From NCBI GenBank assembly GCA_965662575.1, contig CBFIHN010000014.1:1-34129 (forward strand): a stretch of 34,129 bases of DNA, written 5' to 3'. The notes under the pieces are model-generated. The model saw only the letters and a program-made list of their open reading frames with translations, did no database searches and was not told where the DNA came from. The DNA is from CBFIHN01 sp965662575 (GTDB lineage Bacteria; Pseudomonadota; Gammaproteobacteria; Francisellales; CACEW01). Shown one piece after another: positions 8,547 to 16,560 of the stretch. The number at the start of each line of letters is the position of its first letter. Position 1 is the first letter of the stretch. Position numbers and translations under genes: made by a program.

Positions 8547-11147
8547 ATGTTTTCAATGAATAGCAACCAATTGCGTCAGTTATTTCTTCATTATTTTCAG
8601 CAGAGACAACACCAGGTAGTGACCAGTGATTCTCTTATTCCTGCGGGTGATAACACCTTACTATTTACCAATGCGGGAATGGTGCCATTTAAAGAGGTGT
8701 TTTTAGGCAAAGAAAAACGTCACTATACGCGTGCGACGAGCAGCCAGCGTTGTGTGCGCGCAGGCGGTAAGCATAATGATTTAGAGAATGTGGGCTATAC
8801 AGCTCGTCACCACACGTTTTTTGAAATGCTTGGCAACTTTAGTTTTGGTGATTATTTCAAAAAAGATGCCATTCATTTTGCTTGGGATTTTCTAACCCAA
8901 GAACTCGATATTCCGGCGGAACGCTTATGGGTAACGGTATTTGATCAAGACCAAGAATCTGCTGATATTTGGCTGAATGATATTGGTGTTGACCCCTTAC
9001 GTTTTTCAAAAATTGGTGAGAAAGATAATTTTTGGTCAATGGGTGATACTGGGCCTTGTGGCCCGTGTACCGAGATTTTTTACGATCATGGTGAAGATAT
9101 TGCCGGAGGTCCACCGGGTTCTCCGGATGAGGAAGGTGATCGGTATATCGAAATCTGGAACTTGGTGTTTATGCAGTACGATCGAGATGCCAGTGGCAAG
9201 TTACATGATTTGCCAAAGCAATCGGTTGATACGGGGATGGGGCTTGAGCGCTTAGCTGCCGTCATGCAGGGTGTGCATAATAATTATGAAACTGATTTAT
9301 TTATGCCGTTAATCCGGGTTGCCGGTCAACTGCTTGGGTGTTCTGACTATCGCAATCAATCACTACGCGTCATTGCCGATCATATTCGTTCTAGTAGTTT
9401 TTTGCTGGCTGATGGGGTGATTCCGTCAAACGAAGGTCGTGGCTATGTGCTGCGGCGGATTATTCGCCGGGCAATTCGCCATGGCCATCAATTAGGTATG
9501 CAGCAGACGTTTTTTTACCAATTGGTGCCGGTGGTTATTGAAATAATGGGGGATGCTTATCCTGAGCTTAAGCAAAAGCAAGCGCTAATTGAACAGTCAC
9601 TAAAGGATGAAGAACAACAGTTTGCGCGCACATTATTGCATGGAATGAAAATTCTCGAACAGGCAATGAATGCATTGCGTGATAAAAAAACCATTGATGG
9701 TGAAACGGTCTTTAAGCTTTACGATACCTATGGTTTTCCTGTTGATCTGACGGCAGATATTGCTCGTGAGTGCGACTTGCAGCTGGATTACCAAGCCTTT
9801 GACAAGGCTATGGAGCAACAGCGCCAACGTGCGCGTGGTGCCAGTCAATTTGATGCAAAGCGGGTATTGCCAGGTCTCAATGCCTTGCAGAGTGAATTTA
9901 CCGGCTATCAGTCGTTGACTGAAACGACGGATGTGCTGGCAGTTTACCGGGAAGGCCAGGCGGTCAAACAATTGACCCAAGGTGATGAGGGGGTTGTTGT
10001 CTTAGCCACAACACCTTTTTATGCTGAAGCCGGTGGGCAAGTTGGTGATCTGGGTATTTTACATATGGCCAGTGGTGAGTTTCAGGTTGTGGATACACAA
10101 AAGCAGGGTGAAGTTCTTTTGCATTATGGCTGCATGCAACGGGGTGAGCTGAAGCCAGGGATGTTGGTCACGGCCGAAGTGAATGCTGACGTTCGAGCAA
10201 AAACAATGGCTAATCATTCGGCAACACATTTATTGCATGCAGCGATGAAGGTGATATTAGGTGATCACATTGAGCAGCGGGGTTCGCATGTCAATAGCGA
10301 ACGTTTGCGTTTTGACTTTGCTCATAAACAGGCTTTAACACACGCACAACAAACAGCAGTGGAAAATTGGGTCAATGCACAGATTCGCCACAACCATGAA
10401 GTACAAACAACAGTTACATCACAGCAACAGGCGATTGAGCTGGGTGCTATTGCGCTATTTGGAGAAAAATATGCCGATGAGGTCCGGGTTTTAGCCATGG
10501 GTGATTGTTCGCTTGAGCTATGTGGAGGGACGCATATTACACGTACTGGTGATATTGGTTATTTCAAAATTAGCTCTGAAGCGAGTGTTGCGTCGGGTAT
10601 TCGTCGTATTGAAGCGTTGACTGGACAAATGGCCGTTGAGCAGGCACAGATAAATGAGCAGTTGCTGAATCAAGTTCAAGAACAACTCAAAATGCCAAAG
10701 GAGAAAATCAGTCAAAAGTTGGTACAGTTATTTGAAAAAATGAAAAGCCATGAACAAACGATTGCTGATTTGCAAAGCAAAGCGGCTGGTGATATTGCAC
10801 AAGCGCTTATCGCAAAAGCAGACGTTGTTGATGGTGTTTATTTTATTACAGAAGCATTAAGTCATGTTGATGCTAAAGCATTGAAAGCATTAGTTGATCA
10901 ATTAAAAAATCAGCTAGAACAAGCGGTGATTGTTTTGGCTAGTGTGGCGGATGGTCGGGTGAGTTTGGTCGCTGGTGTTAGTCGTGCATTAACTCAGGAA
11001 TACCATGCTGGCAATATCATCAAGCAAGTTGCTGAAAAAGTTGGTGGGAAAGGTGGTGGTCGAGCCGACTTTGCACAGGCCGGGGGTAATCAGCCAGATA
11101 ACTTGCGTGTGGCACTACAACCCGTTTGGATGCCTGGTAAAAATTGA
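8547..11147 (+). CDS. alaS: Alanyl-tRNA synthetase
   Basis: 866 residues with the full bacterial domain order. The class II catalytic domain is at the N-terminus (LLFTNAGMVPFKEVFLG, GDTGPCGPCTEIFYDHG). The tRNA-recognition helices follow, then the editing domain, with HSATH (H557, H561) and CGGTH (C659, H663) as zinc and editing residues. The C-Ala domain ends in GGKGGGRADFAQAGG. It charges tRNA-Ala and deacylates Ser- and Gly-tRNA-Ala. Two in-frame ATGs (8547 and 8556) are possible and neither has a good ribosome site; the second gives a length of N-terminus closer to E. coli. The gene is a single unit here. Confidence 0.98.
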   Translation: MFSMNSNQLRQLFLHYFQQRQHQVVTSDSLIPAGDNTLLFTNAGMVPFKEVFLGKEKRHYTRATSSQRCVRAGGKHNDLENVGYTARHHTFFEMLGNFSFGDYFKKDAIHFAWDFLTQELDIPAERLWVTVFDQDQESADIWLNDIGVDPLRFSKIGEKDNFWSMGDTGPCGPCTEIFYDHGEDIAGGPPGSPDEEGDRYIEIWNLVFMQYDRDASGKLHDLPKQSVDTGMGLERLAAVMQGVHNNYETDLFMPLIRVAGQLLGCSDYRNQSLRVIADHIRSSSFLLADGVIPSNEGRGYVLRRIIRRAIRHGHQLGMQQTFFYQLVPVVIEIMGDAYPELKQKQALIEQSLKDEEQQFARTLLHGMKILEQAMNALRDKKTIDGETVFKLYDTYGFPVDLTADIARECDLQLDYQAFDKAMEQQRQRARGASQFDAKRVLPGLNALQSEFTGYQSLTETTDVLAVYREGQAVKQLTQGDEGVVVLATTPFYAEAGGQVGDLGILHMASGEFQVVDTQKQGEVLLHYGCMQRGELKPGMLVTAEVNADVRAKTMANHSATHLLHAAMKVILGDHIEQRGSHVNSERLRFDFAHKQALTHAQQTAVENWVNAQIRHNHEVQTTVTSQQQAIELGAIALFGEKYADEVRVLAMGDCSLELCGGTHITRTGDIGYFKISSEASVASGIRRIEALTGQMAVEQAQINEQLLNQVQEQLKMPKEKISQKLVQLFEKMKSHEQTIADLQSKAAGDIAQALIAKADVVDGVYFITEALSHVDAKALKALVDQLKNQLEQAVIVLASVADGRVSLVAGVSRALTQEYHAGNIIKQVAEKVGGKGGGRADFAQAGGNQPDNLRVALQPVWMPGKN

Positions 11148-11220
11148 CGGGTTGTCGTGGTTAACATAGACCACCCCACAAGGGATGACTATTAATTAAT
11201 CGATATGTCGGCGATTTTCA

Positions 11221-12351
11221 TCAGAGCTCCCTAGCAAGTGGAAACACTAGTCGGAACTCGGTATATTCTCCAAGCACTGCTTGACAGCTGATGGATCCAC
11301 CATAGGCTTCCATAATCAATTGGCAATAGCTTAAGCCAATCCCAGTGCCTTGAGTCCGATTAGAGTAAAAGTTTTTAAACGCTTTTTCCACTTCATCTTC
11401 ATTCATGCCTTTTGCCGTGTCACAAAAATACACAATGCCTTTGTTATCTTCAATTGTGGCGCGGATAGTGATTTTGCCACGTTGTTCTTGTTTGATAAAA
11501 AATAAAGCATTTTTAATTAGATTAAACCATAAATTGTTGGTGTGTGCGGCATCGCCTTCAAAGACAAAATTTTTCTCGACGGTTAAGGTTACCCAGTTTT
11601 TCTGCCCGGGTTGAAAGGGATAATCATCTAAACTGCGTTCAATACAGGTAGCAATGTCTAATTTTTTGAATGAGCTGGGGTCAATATGCCGTTTTTTAAT
11701 ATCATGCAAGTAACGCTCAATAAGGTTGTTATAGTCCAGGATGGTACTTGATAGCTTATCAATAGACTTTTTGGCCCTGTGTAGTTTTTCGGTAGCAACA
11801 TCTGGTGCAGAATGACTATCTGGTTGGAGATTAGCGAGAGCCTGATTAATTTGCCGTTTGATGCTTTCCAAGCCAAGCTGCATTGACGCGATGGGGTTCT
11901 TGAAATCATGGGCAATCGAGCTTGATAGCATTTCAGTTAGCTGCAACATACTAGCTTGTGTGGCAAGTTTCATCTCAGTTTTTTGTTTGTGTTCGGTGAT
12001 ATCAATGGATATGCCAACAATCCCCACGGGATCTTTATTTTTATTAAGCAAAGGCATTTTATAAGAAAGAAAATATCTCGGGCCTCCTAGGAAGCTTGCC
12101 AATTCTTCTATACATTCAGGCTGATTAGTTTGCATAATCCTGTGTGCAGTTTGCATCCAGTTTCCTGTATCACTAAGCGGCAACAGTTGAGCAAGGGTCT
12201 TTCCAATGATTTCAGCACTAGAGCCATAGCCCAAAGATATTGCTTGTTGGTCATTGCAGCTTAGAACCTTGCCATTTTTATCTAAAGCATAAAAATGGCA
12301 AGGAGCCTGATCTAATACCTTTGACAGTATTTCAACTTTATATGGTATCAT
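11221..12351 (-). CDS. Soluble PAS-domain sensor histidine kinase
   Basis: 376 residues from ATG 12351. A PAS domain spans about 10-120 (FYALDKNGKVLSCNDQQA, EIIGKT, VGISIDITEHK). Next is a HisKA-like dimerisation segment with phospho-acceptor H148 in SSIAHDFKNPIASM. The HATPase domain has an N box FNLIKNALFFI, a G1 box CDTAKGM and a G2 box GTGIGLSYC. No membrane segment or receiver domain is present, so it should sense a cytosolic signal and pass phosphate to a regulator encoded elsewhere. The N-box wording recalls the CqsS/LqsS quorum-sensing kinases, from memory only. A TTG at 12399 would overlap the upstream gene; ATG 12351 lies 8 bp after that gene's stop and lacks its own Shine-Dalgarno, suggesting translational coupling to the CDPS-like gene. 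Confidence 0.85.
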   Translation of the reverse strand: MIPYKVEILSKVLDQAPCHFYALDKNGKVLSCNDQQAISLGYGSSAEIIGKTLAQLLPLSDTGNWMQTAHRIMQTNQPECIEELASFLGGPRYFLSYKMPLLNKNKDPVGIVGISIDITEHKQKTEMKLATQASMLQLTEMLSSSIAHDFKNPIASMQLGLESIKRQINQALANLQPDSHSAPDVATEKLHRAKKSIDKLSSTILDYNNLIERYLHDIKKRHIDPSSFKKLDIATCIERSLDDYPFQPGQKNWVTLTVEKNFVFEGDAAHTNNLWFNLIKNALFFIKQEQRGKITIRATIEDNKGIVYFCDTAKGMNEDEVEKAFKNFYSNRTQGTGIGLSYCQLIMEAYGGSISCQAVLGEYTEFRLVFPLAREL

Positions 12352-12359
12352 CGGGATTG

Positions 12360-13589
12360 CTAATTTAGGTATAAACCAGCATTCGTAGTAGTATTGCAAT
12401 AATCATATTTAAGCTGATTTTCAAAGAAAAAAGTATTGTTAAAGGCCTTTTCATAGTCACGGTTACATTGTATGAGAGCGTTTTTTGCTGCTTGATTAAG
12501 AGCTGTTTCATTTTCAGTCACAATTTTGCTTCTTAATCGAGAGTCTTTGGCTTTTTTAAAGTATTTATGCAGAGCTAAAACTTCATCAGGGGAAAGTATA
12601 TTTTCTTGAGTGGGTCTAAATGCTCCGAGATATTTAATAACCTTGCTATTATCTTTGCATATTTCTGATGTTACCTTTTTAATTAGTTCTTTTTCATTGG
12701 TTGTTGGGTCGTTATTCATGAAGTATTGAGTCAGAAGATGCAACTTTTCGTGATCCTTGATATGTGTACTTGTGAGCCCCTTATCGAGTGTATCTTGGAA
12801 AAATTGGGATAAAGGTTGGTTACAGTTTGGGGAAACATAGAGGTCCAGAAGACTAGATATTATATTGTAGCCAATTTTATCTTTTGATGGGAATTTCGAA
12901 AGCCCCAGTGTTTCCCAGCAGTTTGTGGTGTCTATAGCTTTTTGCTTAGCAATTTCATCTGCTACAGTAAAAATAACATTCTTTTTACCAGTATAGAAGA
13001 TGGTGGTCTTATTTTCTGCGCATATCCAATAAAATGCCATTTCACAGATCGCATAACGCAGATCATCAAGCGTGATTTCTTCACTTTTTTTTGGAGTTAC
13101 TGATTTTTTTTGTCTTTCTGGAATAGCTTGGTATAAGAGTTGCTTATAAGCATCATTTTTTTCAATTGATTTTTCAATAGTCTCAACATATCCAGTAAAT
13201 GTTGCTTTATTGTCTTTCTCCCATGTTTCCCAGTTTGTCAGTCCAATACCTGCATTCTTCAGTTTTTCAATAAGCTCGGGATATTTGGTTTTAAAATTTT
13301 CATCGAGACTATTATCTCCCTTGACGCCTGTGTTGTATTGATGCAGGCCGCCTGTCAACATGACTATAAATTTTTCTTTGTGGCATTTCTTAAGGGATAA
13401 AAGAATACTTATAACGGTCAATAGAGGTAAACCCTCATTTGATTCGCAATTAACCATGCTGAGGCAAAGAAAATATTGGTCAGCTGACTTTGGCAGATCG
13501 ATATGAACCTTTATTTGGCTTGTTGCACCGCTAATGCGGAATGGGTGATGACTGATTGATTCTTTCTCTTTTTCAGTGCCTGTATACAT
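12360..13589 (-). CDS. Divergent tRNA-dependent cyclodipeptide synthase-like protein with extra C-terminal region
   Basis: 409 residues from ATG 13589, which has a strong AGGAAGG site 5 nt upstream; an ATG at 13616 adds nine residues with no ribosome site. The first ~210 residues match the plan of CDPSs such as AlbC: FLCLSMVNCES (S44..N47, compare AlbC S37..N40), a beta strand FIVMLTGGLHQYN, then NWETWEK, then LRYAICEMAFY (Y179...E183, compare Y178...E182), then IFYTGK (Y199, compare Y202). CDPSs use two aminoacyl-tRNAs to make cyclic dipeptides. The Arg-rich tRNA-binding helix of AlbC is reduced here to a short Lys-bearing stretch, and the last ~200 residues are extra and unrecognised. Hand counts on the 60-base lines at 12601, 12841 and 13141 give 25-33% GC, lower than neighbours, suggesting transfer. 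The homology is inferred by eye; it could be an inactive relative. Confidence 0.5.
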   Translation of the reverse strand: MYTGTEKEKESISHHPFRISGATSQIKVHIDLPKSADQYFLCLSMVNCESNEGLPLLTVISILLSLKKCHKEKFIVMLTGGLHQYNTGVKGDNSLDENFKTKYPELIEKLKNAGIGLTNWETWEKDNKATFTGYVETIEKSIEKNDAYKQLLYQAIPERQKKSVTPKKSEEITLDDLRYAICEMAFYWICAENKTTIFYTGKKNVIFTVADEIAKQKAIDTTNCWETLGLSKFPSKDKIGYNIISSLLDLYVSPNCNQPLSQFFQDTLDKGLTSTHIKDHEKLHLLTQYFMNNDPTTNEKELIKKVTSEICKDNSKVIKYLGAFRPTQENILSPDEVLALHKYFKKAKDSRLRSKIVTENETALNQAAKNALIQCNRDYEKAFNNTFFFENQLKYDYCNTTTNAGLYLN

Positions 13590-13627
13590 AGCTACCTTCC
13601 TGGCAAAAATTTTCATCCAGCAATTAA

Positions 13628-13643
13628 GTTACATTATTGTAAC
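13628..13643. promoter_or_regulatory. 16-bp palindrome GTTACA-N4-TGTAAC overlapping a possible extended -10
   Basis: GTTACA at 13628-13633 and TGTAAC at 13638-13643 are a perfect inverted repeat with a 4-bp spacer, 39-54 bp upstream of the preferred start of the CDPS-like gene. On the minus strand the sequence TGTTACAAT (13644-13636) reads as an extended -10. A repressor dimer bound here would block that promoter. The regulator is unknown. Confidence 0.45.
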
Positions 13644-13868
13644 AAAATAATCAATACAGGGTCTACCATTTCCCCCCGTGTTTCTCTCGGAAATAATTGT
13701 GTTTAATTCATTTAAATCAATATCTTATAGGGTAATTTAAGATAGTCATATCAGTTTTCTACTAGGTCATTAAGAAATCACTATGTTACTTTATGTCTGA
13801 GAAAGTGTATGCTTCGTATCAATGTGAGATACTGTTTTGATCAGGTGTTTTTCTCAACAGCCAACGCT

Positions 13869-13887
13869 AAAATTTTTTTTAGGATTT
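13869..13887. repeat. 19-bp A/T direct repeat, copy 1
   Basis: AAAATTTTTTTTAGGATTT, identical and in the same orientation as the copy at 15094-15112. It lies about 50 bp past the end of the second PAS kinase gene and about 280 bp upstream of the CDPS-like start. Confidence 0.8.
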
Positions 13888-13938
13888 GTTTCCTACCTTC
13901 ATTTAATACGGATGCTATAAAACGAGATACAACGGCAC

Positions 13939-15018
13939 TTATCTTTTAAATCGCAGGCCAAAACAGATTTCTTTACTTGCTTGATTATAATGGCAAATCA
14001 GTTCGCCCTTGTGTTGGCGAGCAACTTTTCTTACATAAGTCAAGCCAATGCCAAGGCTCTTGGGTTTGGTTGTAAACCCCCGATCAAATAGGTGAGCCAG
14101 TCGCATAGCATCAAGATCTGGCGCTGGGTTAACGAATAGTAATTCCTTGTACTGCTCGGTCTTCCTGCTCGAAATAAGAATAGTATGATCATACTCTTCA
14201 ACGGCGTCTTTGGCATTGTCAATCAGGTGATGAGTGGCTAGAGTCAGGTCTTGTAGATTACCGTTGATCATAAAGTTTTCGTCTAGTTCTTGCTCTATAG
14301 TGACGTTGTCAAAGCTGCCGGGAATACCTCTTTTGAGGGCATCTCTAATCAGTCGTTTGACAGTAAATTTTTGGCAATTTTCAGGCGCGTGATCACCACC
14401 TGATGCAAGAAGAGCTATTCGATGGTCAGTCATGTCTGCCGCCTCAAGTATCAGCTCTTGAGCGCTGGCTACATAAGACAGCATGTCAGTATCTGTCTGA
14501 GTGTTCAGTTTGGCGGCAATTTTGTCAAGGCGCATTGAACATTTTGATAGCGGACTTTTGATGTTGTGCGATAGGCTATTGCAAAAAGCCGCTAAGTCGC
14601 TGACAATCTCATTTTCGTTAATTAGGTCGGTAATATCAATTGAGTTGCCGACGATGAGTACCTTTTTATCACCTTCAAAGAGGCGTTTATGTGTGATGAA
14701 GTGATGCTTTTGACCTTGCGTATCAGTAAAGTATTCGTATACCTTGATGTCTCCTTTCCCGGATAGGGTGTAATCGTCCATTTCTTTAATGCGTTTTAGC
14801 GCATCAGCATGAGCGACTTTTTTAAATACGTCATCGTCCGATTTTTGGTAAATTTCACCAACATTACTGTAGCCAAGGAATGAGATAAAGTTATCATTAG
14901 CCCATACATAGCGACGTTTTTTATCCTTAATGTATAGTAGGCCAGGAAAGTAATTAAATAGACGCGTATTCCTTGTCACCTCTTGGATGCCTTTAAGCTC
15001 AACGATGTTTTTAGGCAC
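13939..15018 (-). CDS. Second soluble PAS-domain histidine kinase, G1 box degenerate
   Basis: 359 residues from a GTG at 15018 that has a strong AAGGAG site 5 nt upstream. A PAS domain covers about 18-130 (GLLYIKDKKRRYVWANDNF, LIVGNSIDITD). H151 sits in a NSLSHNIKSPLSKC phospho-acceptor segment. The HATPase region has an N box HHLIDNAKDAV, an F-box-like LFDRGFTTK and a G2 box SLGIGLTYV. The G1 box, normally DxGxG, reads NPAPDLD, so the adenine-contacting Asp is not where expected and ATP binding may be weak or altered. There is no membrane segment and no receiver domain. It is built like the kinase at 11221-12351 but is not a close copy. It has its own promoter and lies upstream, on the same strand, of the CDPS-like gene and the other kinase. 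Confidence 0.85.
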   Translation of the reverse strand: MPKNIVELKGIQEVTRNTRLFNYFPGLLYIKDKKRRYVWANDNFISFLGYSNVGEIYQKSDDDVFKKVAHADALKRIKEMDDYTLSGKGDIKVYEYFTDTQGQKHHFITHKRLFEGDKKVLIVGNSIDITDLINENEIVSDLAAFCNSLSHNIKSPLSKCSMRLDKIAAKLNTQTDTDMLSYVASAQELILEAADMTDHRIALLASGGDHAPENCQKFTVKRLIRDALKRGIPGSFDNVTIEQELDENFMINGNLQDLTLATHHLIDNAKDAVEEYDHTILISSRKTEQYKELLFVNPAPDLDAMRLAHLFDRGFTTKPKSLGIGLTYVRKVARQHKGELICHYNQASKEICFGLRFKR

Positions 15019-15052
15019 GGGCGCTCCTTCGCAACCTCACTTAGATCCGAGA

Positions 15053-15082
15053 ATTGTATATCAGTTGCAGAATGCTTGTAAA
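15053..15082 (-). promoter_or_regulatory. Sigma70-type promoter for the second PAS kinase
   Basis: On the minus strand, TTTACA (15082-15077) and TACAAT (15058-15053) are separated by 18 bp. Each matches the consensus at five of six positions. Transcription would start near 15046, leaving a short leader that contains the AAGGAG site. Confidence 0.5.
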
Positions 15083-15093
15083 GCTCTTTAGGA

Positions 15094-15112
15094 AAAATTT
15101 TTTTTAGGATTT
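15094..15112. repeat. 19-bp A/T direct repeat, copy 2
   Basis: Identical to 13869-13887. It ends 11 bp upstream of the predicted -35 of the kinase promoter, the position of an UP element or of an activator or silencer site. Confidence 0.8.
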
Positions 15113-15322
15113 TTTAGTCGGGTTTATGCTGTTTTTGTACGCATTTTGGTTGTATTTTTGTTATATTTTACCAAGTGATTTTGTGTTGTATTTTTATTTT
15201 TTACACCGCTATTGTTCGTTGTCAATCGGTTTACAACAGCCTTTATCAAGAATGGTGGTTTTCACCAAGCCGGCAATTGTTGTAGTATTCAAAGCTAGTC
15301 CTGATTTTAAGAAAATTTTACT

Positions 15323-16552
15323 ATGCTCGATAAAGAGGATCTTATCCGTCAAGCACTTGACTATCATGAAAATCCTAGACCGGGAAAGTTGGCGATTGAA
15401 TTGACCAAGCCAACAGACACGCAAAATGATTTGGCTTTGGCCTACAGTCCCGGTGTTGCTGAGCCAGTGATTGCCATTGCTGATAATCCTGATCATGCTT
15501 ATCGCTATACCGGAAAAGGCAACTTGGTTGGTGTGATTACCAATGGTTCAGCAATTTTGGGGTTGGGTAATCGTGGCGCATTAGCTGCTAAGCCTGTCAT
15601 GGAAGGTAAAGCGGTGTTGTTTAAACGTTTTGCTGATATCGATGTATTTGATATTGAAATTGATAGCAATAATGTGGGTGAATTTGTTGAAACTGTTGCA
15701 CGCATTGCGCCAACTTTCGGTGGAATTAACTTAGAAGATATCAAAGCACCGGAGTGTTTTGAAATCGAATATGCGTTGCGACAGCGTTTGGATATTCCAG
15801 TGTTCCATGATGACCAACACGGCACTGCTGTTGTAGTTGCAGCAGCCATGTTGAATGGCTTAGAGTTGAAAAATAAAAAAATTGAAGATGTTGAGGTGGT
15901 GATCATGGGGGCGGGCGCTGCCGGTTTGGCAACGGCTAAATTATTGATTCACCTTGGTGTTCGCAAACAGAAACTATGGATGGTTGATAGTCGTGGTGTG
16001 ATCCACACCGAGCGTCATGGGTTAGGGCCTTATAAATTTGCATTTGCGCGCCAAACGGATAAGCGCACTTTGGACGATGTGATGGTGGGCGCTGATGTAT
16101 TTATTGGTGTATCCGGTCCTGACACGGTGAAAGCAGGGCACGTACAGAAAATGGCGAAAGATCCCATGATTTTTGCTTTATCCAATCCAGATCCTGAAAT
16201 CCGTCCAGAGCTGGTGAAGTCAGTGCGCACGGATGCATTGATTGCAACGGGTCGTTCGGATTACCCCAATCAAGTGAATAATGTTTTATGTTTCCCGTAT
16301 ATTTTTCGCGGCGCGCTTGATGCGCGGTCACGGCGTATTACGACCAGTATGTGTGTTGCGGCAGTTGAGTCAATTCGTCAACTGGTGAAAGAACCCGTGC
16401 CGCAATCTGTTCTCGATTCCTATGCGGGTGTTGATCAGTTAGTCTTTGGCGAAGATTATTTGTTACCTAAGCCGCTGGACCCTCGTTTGCGTGAGCGTGT
16501 TTCAGACGCGGTAAGACAAGCAGCAGTCGACAGCCATGTTGCTGCAGAGTAG
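15323..16552 (+). CDS. maeB: Malic enzyme, short form without phosphotransacetylase domain
   Basis: 409 residues. It decarboxylates malate to pyruvate with reduction of NAD(P)+. Visible are the N-terminal domain with YSPGVAEP and TNGSAILGLGNRGALAAKPVMEGKAVLFK (catalytic Lys region), the metal site FGGINLEDIKAPECFEIE, the FHDDQHGTA motif, and the Rossmann motif VVIMGAGAAGLATAK. Most proteobacterial MaeB proteins are about 760 residues with a C-terminal phosphotransacetylase-like domain that binds acetyl-CoA. Here the stop comes right after the NAD domain, so that control is missing. The next gene, mdh, acts on the same substrate; the two probably set the malate-pyruvate-oxaloacetate balance. 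Cofactor preference cannot be judged by eye. Confidence 0.93.
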   Translation: MLDKEDLIRQALDYHENPRPGKLAIELTKPTDTQNDLALAYSPGVAEPVIAIADNPDHAYRYTGKGNLVGVITNGSAILGLGNRGALAAKPVMEGKAVLFKRFADIDVFDIEIDSNNVGEFVETVARIAPTFGGINLEDIKAPECFEIEYALRQRLDIPVFHDDQHGTAVVVAAAMLNGLELKNKKIEDVEVVIMGAGAAGLATAKLLIHLGVRKQKLWMVDSRGVIHTERHGLGPYKFAFARQTDKRTLDDVMVGADVFIGVSGPDTVKAGHVQKMAKDPMIFALSNPDPEIRPELVKSVRTDALIATGRSDYPNQVNNVLCFPYIFRGALDARSRRITTSMCVAAVESIRQLVKEPVPQSVLDSYAGVDQLVFGEDYLLPKPLDPRLRERVSDAVRQAAVDSHVAAE

Positions 16553-16560
16553 TGTTAACC

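Larger units (their letters stand above)
13617..13938. other. AT-rich intergenic region upstream of the CDPS-like gene
   Basis: 322 bases with no convincing ORF. It holds a perfect 6-bp-arm palindrome next to the CDPS-like gene and one copy of a 19-bp A/T repeat at the end next to the PAS kinase gene. I see no clear terminator after the upstream kinase gene, so read-through into the CDPS-like gene is possible. Confidence 0.7.
15019..15322. other. Divergent intergenic region between the PAS kinase and malic enzyme genes
   Basis: 304 bases. The left third has the kinase promoter and one copy of the 19-bp A/T repeat. The rest is very T-rich on the plus strand (TTGTATTTTT occurs twice) and should carry the malic enzyme promoter, but I cannot choose a convincing -35/-10 pair. 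The open frame starting at 15126 runs over the malic enzyme start and has a composition driven by the T runs, so I do not call it a gene. Confidence 0.6.

Noticed and set aside
11148..11220. GTGG/CCAC inverted repeat between alaS and the PAS kinase as a terminator
   Set aside because: The stem is short with a 10-nt loop and there is no T tract on either strand.
12352..12399. TTG at 12399 as the start of the first PAS kinase
   Set aside because: It would overlap the end of the CDPS-like gene by 40 bases and add residues outside the PAS domain; ATG 12351 fits the domain start.
15126..15404. Plus-strand frame of 92 residues before and over the malic enzyme start
   Set aside because: The first half comes from T-rich non-coding DNA (Phe/Leu/Tyr runs) and the second overlaps the true gene in another frame.
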